From: Taibaiella sp.
GTDB lineage: Bacteria > Bacteroidota > Bacteroidia > Chitinophagales > Chitinophagaceae
Length of the DNA: 64,000 bases
Assembly (NCBI GenBank): GCA_019638495.1
Contig: JAHBTQ010000007.1
Location: 152,443 to 216,442, forward strand
Reading direction: 5' to 3'
Shown: piece after piece, positions 1 through 6,884 of the stretch
How the letters are laid out: each line of letters starts with the position of its first letter
How positions within the stretch are numbered: position 1 is the stretch's first letter
Position numbers and translations under genes: made by a program
Notes under the pieces: generated by a model
Told to the model about the DNA's origin: nothing
Seen by the model: only the letters and a program-made list of their open reading frames with translations
Databases searched by the model: none

Positions 1-1
1 T

Positions 2-319
2 CACGATTCAGAACTGGTGACGATAAAGGTGCTCTTCGATGAAGAGGAGACAATTCCCAATGCATTTACACCAAACGGCGATGGGCTGAACGATGTTTTC
101 CGCATCGGGAGAATGAAGTACAAAAAGCTTATAGACTTCACCGTTTATGATAGGTGGGGGCAGGAAGTATACCACAATCCATGGGATCCTAACGGAGGCT
201 GGGATGGGACATTCAATGGTGTGCCCCAGGATATGGGCACCTACTATTATAGTATCACCATTGAGTCTGCGAGTGGCAAGCTCAGGTACTATAAGGGGGA
301 CGTGACGCTGATAAGGTAG
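2..319 (+). CDS. C-terminal part of a secreted protein with type B (CHU_C) type IX sorting domain, 5' end outside window
   Basis: The reading frame is open from the left edge and ends at 319. About 105 residues are visible. They contain the pattern of the gliding-motility-associated C-terminal domain: IPNAFTPNGDGLNDVF, a VYDRWGQEVYH strand, a GWDGTFNG segment and a terminal YYKGDVTLIR strand. In known proteins this domain directs export through the type IX secretion system and cell-surface delivery. The passenger part, which would tell the function, lies outside the window. The internal ATG at 17 is not a start; the frame simply enters from upstream. The PorP/SprF genes at 42-44 kb fit a genome with this secretion system. 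Confidence 0.9.
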   Translation, partial: HDSELVTIKVLFDEEETIPNAFTPNGDGLNDVFRIGRMKYKKLIDFTVYDRWGQEVYHNPWDPNGGWDGTFNGVPQDMGTYYYSITIESASGKLRYYKGDVTLIR

Positions 320-399
320 AAGCAGGGATCAGGACTACTTAATTTGATCATTTATTAGTAAAAAGAAGTATAGGTTGCTCAAAAAGTTGTCTTTTACTG

Positions 400-430
400 T
401 TTGCAATGAGGTATGAGTACCGTACTTTTG
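400..430 (+). promoter_or_regulatory. Promoter of tRNA-Arg(CCT)
   Basis: TTTG at 400-403 and TACTTTTG at 423-430 are separated by 19 nt, matching the Bacteroidota primary sigma consensus TTTG-N17-20-TAnnTTTG. Transcription would start near 437, about 10 nt before the tRNA. Confidence 0.75.
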
Positions 431-447
431 CACCCTCATTTACTGCT

Positions 448-519
448 GGTCTCGTAGTTCAATGGATAGAATAGAAGTTTCCTAAACTTTTGATACAGGT
501 TCGATTCCTGTCGAGACTA
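448..519 (+). tRNA. tRNA-Arg (anticodon CCT)
   Basis: A complete cloverleaf can be drawn. The acceptor stem is GGTCTCG with CGAGACT (one G-U pair), the D-stem is GTTC/GAAT, the anticodon stem is GAAGT/ACTTT around loop TTCCTAA (anticodon CCT), and the T-stem is ACAGG/CCTGT with loop TTCGATT. The discriminator base is A519 and CCA is not encoded. It reads AGG codons. A near-identical copy lies at 768-867 with an insertion in the D-loop. Confidence 0.95.
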
Positions 520-534
520 CAAAAAAATGCCTGT

Positions 535-777
535 ATGTATTATGCCTATGTACTGAAGAGTATTGAGCACGATTATTACTACAAAGGGCACTGCAAAGAC
601 CTGGAAGTAAGGTTAAAGCAGCATAATTCTGGGATGACTGTTTCGATTAAGCCATACTTGCCGTTCAAGTTGGTTTACTGTGAACAATTTGAGACTGAAG
701 CCGAAGCAATTAGCAGAGAAAAGTTCTTTAAAACGGCTGCCGGAAGGCGGTATTTGAAAACGAAATTGGTCTCGTAG
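535..777 (+). CDS. Small GIY-YIG nuclease domain protein (UPF0213/YhbQ-like)
   Basis: This 80-residue protein is essentially one GIY-YIG domain. YYAYVLKS supplies the first strand (the GIY motif equivalent), YYYKGHCKDLEVRLKQHN the YIG motif with the downstream arginine, and ISREKFFKT the later conserved helix with its glutamate. The family cuts or nicks DNA with a divalent metal; small members are of uncertain role. The frame can be extended upstream to 490, but those 15 residues are only the translated 3' half of the tRNA, so ATG 535, just behind the tRNA, is chosen. The TAG stop (775-777) lies inside the second tRNA copy. No own promoter is visible; it would be co-transcribed with the tRNA. 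Confidence 0.75.
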   Translation: MYYAYVLKSIEHDYYYKGHCKDLEVRLKQHNSGMTVSIKPYLPFKLVYCEQFETEAEAISREKFFKTAAGRRYLKTKLVS

Positions 778-867
778 TTCAATGCCCGCCCGGCCGAAGC
801 CGTTCGGACGGGGATAGAATAGAAGTTTCCTAAACTTTTGATACAGGTTCGATTCCTGTCGAGACTA
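768..867 (+). pseudogene. Second tRNA-Arg(CCT) copy interrupted by a 28-nt palindrome in the D-loop
   Basis: Apart from bases 785-812, this copy is identical to the tRNA at 448-519, including anticodon, T-arm and discriminator. The extra 28 nt sit between AATG and GATAGAAT of the D-loop. A D-loop enlarged by a GC-rich hairpin should disturb the D-loop/T-loop contact, so the copy is probably not a working tRNA; a tRNA with an extra arm cannot be excluded from sequence alone. It has no separate promoter and would be read through from 437. Confidence 0.7.
785..812 (+). repeat. GC-rich palindromic insert (REP-like) inside tRNA-Arg copy
   Basis: The 28 bases have CCGAA and TTCGG arms around GCCG, plus outer CCCG and CGGG, so the insert can fold on itself. 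Its G+C content is far above that of its surroundings. No second copy was found by eye in this window, but the shape is that of a dispersed intergenic palindrome. Confidence 0.6.
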
Positions 868-873
868 CTCTCT

Positions 874-908
874 AAAAAGAGGCTGCCCAGTTTCGGCAGC
901 CTCTTTTT
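874..908 (+). terminator. Intrinsic terminator after the tRNA pair
   Basis: AAAAGAGGCTGCC and its complement GGCAGCCTCTTTT form a long stem around CAGTTTC, followed by T residues. The A-run on the 5' side lets it work in both directions, so it can also stop the minus-strand gene that ends at 967. Confidence 0.9.
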
Positions 909-966
909 ACATTGGGGCTTAGCAAGGATGTTGCTAATGCGTTCAGCCCCGCCTCTACTTTTGGTG

Positions 967-2691
967 CTATTTTATTTTTGCACAAGACCAGCTGGTTGGT
1001 GCATTTTTTGCTGTGAGCATTTGGGTGATGGTTAGGTTGTTTGCTACATTTTGGGCATAGGTGTAACTATTAGGACAAGTGGTAGAGCCTGCGATCGTAG
1101 TGGCATCAAGTCCAATGGTCGGTGTATAGTTCTGCATTGGAGGGAGTTCAGCTCCGCAACTCTTTATAGGCAGTTGCCCGGAGGTGAAGGACACTGCTGC
1201 GCCGGACATGTTTAAGTTCTCAAGGTTTGTTCCGCTGAAATTCGCACCCTGGATGCATGCCTTTACCATAGATGTTCCGGTGCCATTAGTAGCGCCTAAT
1301 GTGGAATTGGAAAAATCTACGTTCAATAGACATGCTCCGTCAAAGATGCATCCCAAAAGATTGTCGTTATCGAAGGAGATGCCTTCCAGGTAGGAGTTTG
1401 AGAAGTTCACATTTTCCATCGAAATGGTGTTTGCGATGCTGGTAGAGCCGCCATACAGTACAGCCCCTGAGAAGTTGGCACCTGCAAGGTTTGCGTTGTT
1501 CAGCGTCACGTTCGACATGTTTGCAAAATTGAAAGAGGCGCCCACATTACCTTCAGAACCGCCGGCTATTATTCCGGTCATGTTTGTCTGGTCCATTATT
1601 GCGTTGTTGAAGTTGGCATTTGTAGCTATCGCGCCCGACAAATTCGCATTGGTGAGATTGGCTCCATTCAGATTTGCATAAGCAATGGTTGCTCCCTGGA
1701 AGTTTGCCCCTGTGAGATCATAGCCGGCAAGCTGAATACCTGTAATGTTAGCACCCTGCGCCTGGAGATTGACCAATGCGCCGGTGTCTGTGGGTATGTT
1801 GATCAGCGTTGCGTTACTAAAGTCGCAAAAAGCTATGTTGTACGTGCTGCCGTTGTAGAATGTGGTGAAGTCAATTACAGATCCTGCGAAATTGGTAAGT
1901 TGGGGCCCAGTGCCCGCTATCCAGTTTGAGAAGCTGCCCAGCTCTCTCATGTCCAGGTTGGTAATAGTGGCACCACCAATGTTTATACTTGCCATTTCTG
2001 TGCCATGATAGGGTAATCCGCCTATAAGTGTTGCCCCGTTAAAGTTACAATTCGTAAAATTGCTGCTATAGAGCAGCAGAGTGCCCATATTCGTGTACTG
2101 AAATGAGCAGCCGGTAAAATCTTTCCCACAGAACCAGTCGTCCTGTGCCCAATTTGTAAGGTCAAGGTAGTCAAATGACAAGTTTTGATAGCTGCCATTT
2201 GTGCCATAGGGGCCCCAATTGCCCGTTCCCATGCCCATACCCTGCAAAGTGCTGGCACTACCGACCGGACAACCAACATAGGTAGTTCCGCCCGGTATTA
2301 TTTGGACCGGTAAGAAGGTAGAATTTTCCAGGTTCAGTATCTGATAGCCGTTAGTTTCTGCGAGCGCTGGCTGGCAAAGATTGTTTGCTGCAGGTCCGAG
2401 AAACAATGCAGCATCATTTATTGAAGCAACGCCATTCAGGCAAAGGGTAAGGACAAGGCCGTCTGTGGTATAAGTGACCCATGTGCCATCGTACTGACTC
2501 TGAAAAGCGAGGTAGTTGTAGTTGCCTAATGGGTCAGTATTGAATGTTAGCACCGACACGTTAAAGAAGCTCGGCGTAGCACTGGGGCCAAGCGTTTGGT
2601 TGTCGATGTAGTTGCCTGTAGCAATATCCTGGAAAGCAAAGCACCCCAGGCAGGACTGGTATTCCGGATTTGATGGATTCTGATTAGACAT
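967..2691 (-). CDS. Pentapeptide-repeat protein without signal peptide
   Basis: The product has 574 residues. From about residue 170 onward it contains many five-residue steps of the A(N/D)Lxx type, for example the segments GANFQGATIAYANLNGANL and TNANLSGAIATNANF, which build a right-handed quadrilateral beta-helix. The first ~165 residues are different, Asn/Thr/Gly-rich and contain several cysteines (QSCLGCFAFQD near the start). There is no signal peptide, lipobox or membrane helix. It lies 124 nt behind the 1054-residue gene on the same strand and may form an operon with it. Pentapeptide proteins range from gyrase-protecting DNA mimics to structural or effector domains; nothing here selects among these. 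Confidence 0.8.
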   Translation of the reverse strand: MSNQNPSNPEYQSCLGCFAFQDIATGNYIDNQTLGPSATPSFFNVSVLTFNTDPLGNYNYLAFQSQYDGTWVTYTTDGLVLTLCLNGVASINDAALFLGPAANNLCQPALAETNGYQILNLENSTFLPVQIIPGGTTYVGCPVGSASTLQGMGMGTGNWGPYGTNGSYQNLSFDYLDLTNWAQDDWFCGKDFTGCSFQYTNMGTLLLYSSNFTNCNFNGATLIGGLPYHGTEMASINIGGATITNLDMRELGSFSNWIAGTGPQLTNFAGSVIDFTTFYNGSTYNIAFCDFSNATLINIPTDTGALVNLQAQGANITGIQLAGYDLTGANFQGATIAYANLNGANLTNANLSGAIATNANFNNAIMDQTNMTGIIAGGSEGNVGASFNFANMSNVTLNNANLAGANFSGAVLYGGSTSIANTISMENVNFSNSYLEGISFDNDNLLGCIFDGACLLNVDFSNSTLGATNGTGTSMVKACIQGANFSGTNLENLNMSGAAVSFTSGQLPIKSCGAELPPMQNYTPTIGLDATTIAGSTTCPNSYTYAQNVANNLTITQMLTAKNAPTSWSCAKIK

Positions 2692-2815
2692 GTGAATATG
2701 TTTTTGTTTGTTAGAGATGAGTTTTTAAAGAGTTGGGATTAGGCATAGAATCAGGCACAGGATTCGCTGGTTCTCCGTTTATAGGATGCCATCGTTGCTG
2801 TGCCCTGTTCTATCA

Positions 2816-5800
2816 TCAGCTTTGAGGCACTGAAGGCGTCCAGATGCTTACGCCTGGTTCTGTGCGGGTGCCATCTGTTTTGGGCAGCATCGCATAGTCA
2901 AGTGAGTACAAAGTGCGCCAGGTATCGACAGATATTTTTGAGGTAGTGAAGTTGGTTGTCTGGCACAGGAATTCCCCATCTGGATTGTAGATGTCAAGAA
3001 TGTAGTTTGCAGCTACGTTTGTATCGCCTACAACCTTCAGCACATAAATGAAGCCAGTGGTTTCTACAGCAAGGTCAAGCAGCATAACCGTTGAACTTCC
3101 TTCCGGATTTAATTCCGCTACATTCGATGTGTTGCCGCCAAAGATATTCGCCGGATTCCCGTTCAGGTCGAAAGCTTGTAACCTGGCAGCAAAAGGTGCA
3201 TTAGTGACGGGATCGATTCCTGAATTTTCCAGTACTATAAGTGCGGAATGTGGAGCCGCAGCTACTGCAATGGGCGAATGGAGTTTCCCCGGGCGGGTAC
3301 CATATCCTCCATATACTTCAGCAAGTGGCGCCTCATTGTCGGAAGCGATACCGTTAGCAACATTTACAACCTGAAGGGCATTTTCCGCGGTGCTTACACC
3401 TATTATGTATCCTGCAGGATGATAGGCACATGCATTTACTTCTCCACTGAATTGTCCGTAGCTGCTACCTGTATTCATGTCGAAAGTCCCCGTGGAACCG
3501 ATTGCTACCGGTCGGATATTGAACGCTGCCGGGTCTACATAAAAAGATACCGGGCCTGGAGAGGCGGGAGCGGAAGGGTCAATAGCAAGTGCCGTTTGGG
3601 ATTCAAAACCGTATGGCGAGAAACAAAGGGCCGTGTCAGGGTTGTTAGGGTATGACGAGATACTTTGGAAGACTGACATTTGCGCATTGCTCGGTGTTGT
3701 ACCTCCCTCAAGCGGAATATTTTGTCCGGAAGCAGTGTAAGCATAGCCCAGAACAGATGCGTCGATATTGTTGCTGATATTGAGGAGGTCACCCAGGTTG
3801 TTGCCGCTGTTTGATCCGTTCAGATTTGCGATAGTAGCAACTGGACGGCCATTTGCGCTGTTCCACGATCTTGATTGGCTGGTGTTGTCATAGGCCAGCG
3901 ACGATACATATTGATATTGAGTAGACGCAGTCAGTGGTATCTGGTTCTCGGTGATGTTGGTTGCCGGCAGTACCAATTTGCTTCCGTTGTTACCAATGGC
4001 AGCCATCCAATCGGTTTGCGCTACGCCGGCTATCCAGCCCGAATCGGAATAGAATGTCGCCCTGAATTGCACCTGTACTTGTCCTGGTAAGCCGTTAAGG
4101 CTCGCTGTGATCGGCCCGGTTTGTCCGGTACTTAGCACGCCCGGATTGAGCATACAGCGCGAAGTGCCGTTTTTATAGATCGCTTCTACCTGGTAATGTG
4201 TAGCCTCAAGGGGCCATGTATTTCCATGATTCACATCGGGTAGTAATTCCCACGATGCATCAATGGTGTCAAATACCTGGTATTCATAGATGCACGGAGA
4301 TACTGCGACTTCCACCGCAGTCTGCGCAAGGACCGCGGTGTCGGCCGCTACACCTATTGCAAAGACAATCTCCCCTACAATAGGTACTGCTTCTTTTGCT
4401 ACAGCCTCGCCTATTATTTTGGCTACCCACTCTTCAACAGTTGTGCTGGTCAGGAAAAGGTTAATGACAAAGTTTCCTATTCCCACAACCAGGTTGCTGA
4501 GCCCGTCTCCTTGTAAGAAGGTGCTTACTTCTCCATTTATCAGCGTTGTGATCATGGACACAATTGTTGACCGTGTTGCTTTCACAAGGTCTGTGGCTTC
4601 ACTTGCTGTTATGATTGCGCCGGCTACGAGGGAGACGGTGGGCAAAGCCATGTTAAACGTACAGGTCATTACCGTGCCCAAAAGGCAGGTTGACGTATCC
4701 CAGCCACCATAATAAACACCGTTTGCTCCCATTATGCCGCCAGATCGCCCGAGGCCACCAGCACTGATCGTGACTGATGATGCATTATCAGGCCATTTAA
4801 AGTCTACGTCGTATTGGCTTCCGCCCAATGGCACTCCCAGTATCGTGTTGACCGAGGAAACAAGTGCGACAATCTTTTGAGTAGGGCTGTCCCATACACT
4901 GTATATTTCTACGGCTTCCGGCGACACCCAACCATCGGGTTCAATAAGATTTCCGGATGCGTCATAAAACTCCACATACACGCCAAGCCACCTGATATAG
5001 TTGTTTGAAAATGAAATGGCAAACTTTCCATCCTCTAGTGCTGGTTGTTTTACTACAGAAACCCCATTCTGAACAGTGAGGTTGTTTAGCGCAAGGCTGG
5101 AAGTTGCCGGTGCGGCATCAGCGACCAGCGTTGAAGTAGAGCTCACACCTTGCGATACAATGCCATTCTGCACACTATAGCAGCCGGCAACAGTTGTAGA
5201 TGATTCAAGATCAGGGTCGTTCTTGGTCGTTGCCAGTACTTCCAGCAGAAGTGGGCTCGCCCATTCAGTGGTAGTCGGTGACCAGGTATAGGTATACTGA
5301 CCCGGAATAGGATTTCCTGCATAGTCCAAAATAGGAGCCTGGTTTGTCCAGTTATTTGTGGCTGAAGGTGCAGCATGGAATGCCTTCATCTGGTTTTCAA
5401 GTTGCCAGACAAGATTCGAGAAATTCTGGGCGTTTTCGATGTGGTTTAAAATGATCGCCGCGACCGCACTCCCGTTATTGAGCAGTTCATTGTGCATGAA
5501 TGGCAGTGTGGTAGCTGTGTCTGACGCGTTGATGAACAACTTGCTGTCTTTGATTACCTGTGGTGCGTCGGCAAGACTGGTGTTAATGCCATACAATGAC
5601 AGTTTAGCGTTGCGTTTTGTCGCATATGGATGGATGGCTTTCAGCCGGTGTTCCAGCAATGCATCCGAAGCAGATGAGGGAAGCGTTATGTAAGCAAAGA
5701 GCATTGGAGGTAGTGTCTGACCGGGTAGCGGTTCTTTCGCCAGCACACGAATGATCTGGGGGGCAGATTGGGATACGGGTACGTTTTCGGCATAATGGGT

Positions 5801-5980
5801 AATGTTGTGCTCAGGCACCAGGGCGAGAGCCGCATTGCTGCCTTTGGCCCTTAGGCGCGATTCAGGTGTATGTGCCTTGAGTGGGATTCTCTGTGTGCCT
5901 ACTGCTAAGACAAATTCCGAATTTGGATCTGCAAAATGAAGATCGTAGTGGAAGTCGCAATTTTTTGTAATCTTTTTCAT
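2816..5980 (-). CDS. Large protein of unknown function with hydrophobic core and NHL-like C-terminus
   Basis: I do not recognise this 1054-residue protein as a whole. The N-terminus is not a signal peptide (MKKITKNCDFHYDLHFADP). Residues ~1-440 look like beta-rich globular domains. Residues ~444-565 form a strikingly hydrophobic, Gly/Ala/Ile/Val-rich stretch (VSLVAGAIITASEA, VVGIGNFVINLFLTS, GEIVFAIGVAADTAV) that could insert into a membrane or build a helical bundle. The last ~250 residues contain NHL/propeller-like steps such as GGYGTRPGKLHSPIAVAA and LQAFDLNGNPANIFGG. It precedes the pentapeptide gene on the same strand. A secreted or injected toxin-like role is conceivable but has no direct support. 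Confidence 0.6.
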   Translation of the reverse strand: MKKITKNCDFHYDLHFADPNSEFVLAVGTQRIPLKAHTPESRLRAKGSNAALALVPEHNITHYAENVPVSQSAPQIIRVLAKEPLPGQTLPPMLFAYITLPSSASDALLEHRLKAIHPYATKRNAKLSLYGINTSLADAPQVIKDSKLFINASDTATTLPFMHNELLNNGSAVAAIILNHIENAQNFSNLVWQLENQMKAFHAAPSATNNWTNQAPILDYAGNPIPGQYTYTWSPTTTEWASPLLLEVLATTKNDPDLESSTTVAGCYSVQNGIVSQGVSSTSTLVADAAPATSSLALNNLTVQNGVSVVKQPALEDGKFAISFSNNYIRWLGVYVEFYDASGNLIEPDGWVSPEAVEIYSVWDSPTQKIVALVSSVNTILGVPLGGSQYDVDFKWPDNASSVTISAGGLGRSGGIMGANGVYYGGWDTSTCLLGTVMTCTFNMALPTVSLVAGAIITASEATDLVKATRSTIVSMITTLINGEVSTFLQGDGLSNLVVGIGNFVINLFLTSTTVEEWVAKIIGEAVAKEAVPIVGEIVFAIGVAADTAVLAQTAVEVAVSPCIYEYQVFDTIDASWELLPDVNHGNTWPLEATHYQVEAIYKNGTSRCMLNPGVLSTGQTGPITASLNGLPGQVQVQFRATFYSDSGWIAGVAQTDWMAAIGNNGSKLVLPATNITENQIPLTASTQYQYVSSLAYDNTSQSRSWNSANGRPVATIANLNGSNSGNNLGDLLNISNNIDASVLGYAYTASGQNIPLEGGTTPSNAQMSVFQSISSYPNNPDTALCFSPYGFESQTALAIDPSAPASPGPVSFYVDPAAFNIRPVAIGSTGTFDMNTGSSYGQFSGEVNACAYHPAGYIIGVSTAENALQVVNVANGIASDNEAPLAEVYGGYGTRPGKLHSPIAVAAAPHSALIVLENSGIDPVTNAPFAARLQAFDLNGNPANIFGGNTSNVAELNPEGSSTVMLLDLAVETTGFIYVLKVVGDTNVAANYILDIYNPDGEFLCQTTNFTTSKISVDTWRTLYSLDYAMLPKTDGTRTEPGVSIWTPSVPQS

Positions 5981-6239
5981 CGGTTGATTTTTATAGTTAA
6001 GTGATCAAATTTGTTTTTCAGGTTCGGGGTTGCCTTCTGATAACAAAAGTGCGTTTAGGAAGCGGGTGGGCACAGCGTGAAAAGACGGCTACATTACTGT
6101 ATTAAACCAGGGTGAGTACCGTGAAAACACCCATTTAGGTATCGATTTAAATATGTAGCCGTTCAAATATTTGATGAGGTTGTGTGGCAAGTGTAGCTCG
6201 TCCTGCGCTATTGGTGGCCGTTCCTTATGGTTTTTCGGG

Positions 6240-6247
6240 TACTTTTG
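6240..6247 (+). promoter_or_regulatory. Probable -7 element for the DnaJ-KTSC gene
   Basis: TACTTTTG matches the TAnnTTTG element and is followed by ATG 6280 after a leader of about 27 nt. No TTTG lies at the usual distance upstream, so only the -7 part is supported. Its position argues against the longer frame starting at 6184. Confidence 0.45.
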
Positions 6248-6279
6248 CGCTCTCGGCGCAGAGCCCACAATCAAATTCA

Positions 6280-6729
6280 ATGAAGAAAATAATAGGTTAT
6301 CGGAAGCTAATGGGCGTGAATGAGAAAGCAACTCTACAGGAGTTGAAGACGGTGTACCGGAACCTGATGAAGGAGTGGCATCCCGACAAATTTGCAGACC
6401 AGGAAGGTAAAGACCTATCGGAGGCCAAGAGTCGTCACATCATAGAAGCCTACCACTTCCTTGTGAGCATAGCTCCCGAAACAAAGGCGCAAACGCTTGC
6501 TGCATTTACACTTACAACCACCACTGTGGGTATTACGGACTTCGACTACAAAGATGAAACGCTACAGATCAATTTCGTAGACGGTAGCAGTTACGAGTGG
6601 TTTGGTGTCCCTAAGGCGCTTTATGTGAAGATGGTGAATGCACCGGCTATTGGCCGCTTCAACCGTAGACACATCTATACTTCGTTTCCTTACAGGACAG
6701 TGAGTAAGGATGTGGCTTCTATGGAGTAG
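6280..6729 (+). CDS. DnaJ domain-KTSC domain protein
   Basis: The 149-residue product joins two small domains. Residues ~5-65 form a J domain with the diagnostic HPD motif (WHPDKF, residues 34-36), the loop that stimulates the ATPase of DnaK-type chaperones. Residues ~85-140 match the KTSC domain (SYEWFGVPKALYVKM, then IGRFNRRHIYTSFPYR), named after its presence at the C-terminus of some lysyl-tRNA synthetases and of unknown function. The frame extends upstream to 6184, but the likely -7 element lies inside that extension, so ATG 6280 is chosen. It stands alone, with the next gene 155 nt away. It probably recruits DnaK to a specific client, which is inference. Confidence 0.85.
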   Translation: MKKIIGYRKLMGVNEKATLQELKTVYRNLMKEWHPDKFADQEGKDLSEAKSRHIIEAYHFLVSIAPETKAQTLAAFTLTTTTVGITDFDYKDETLQINFVDGSSYEWFGVPKALYVKMVNAPAIGRFNRRHIYTSFPYRTVSKDVASME

Positions 6730-6884
6730 CAATAGCTATTACTATCTCTTTATTCTTGTGGTTGCTTGAGGGTAACTCGCGATTATCCCCCTATTCGTAG
6801 TCTGATAGTCTGAGCTGCGGGTATGTGTTTGAAATAGGGGGAGGGAAGTTAAGGGAGATTGTTTTTCTATGTAAATTGTACTAG

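Larger units (their letters stand above)
447..868 (+). mobile_element. Possible tRNA-targeted unit: GIY-YIG ORF between duplicated tRNA-Arg copies
   Basis: A TGGTCTCG...GAGACTAC block occurs at 447-520 and again at 767-868, so the repeat covers exactly one tRNA gene. The DNA between the copies holds almost only a GIY-YIG nuclease ORF, whose stop codon sits inside the second copy. The arrangement resembles insertion into a tRNA gene with regeneration of the target. Small GIY-YIG ORFs directly behind tRNA genes are, to my knowledge, frequent in Bacteroidota. That this one moves is inference only; no integrase or other transposition gene is present. Confidence 0.4.

Noticed and set aside
490..534. 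N-terminal extension of the GIY-YIG ORF
   Set aside because: These codons are the 3' half of the tRNA gene; a start at 535 gives the intact domain.
785..812. Group I or archaeal-type intron in the tRNA
   Set aside because: Too short, located in the D-loop rather than the anticodon loop, and self-complementary; a palindrome insertion is simpler.
838..1035. 65-codon frame behind the second tRNA
   Set aside because: It begins with the same tRNA-derived residues, crosses the terminator and has no protein-like features.
4290..4712. 140-codon frame opposite the 1054-residue gene
   Set aside because: Antisense shadow of the hydrophobic segment; no start signal or family.
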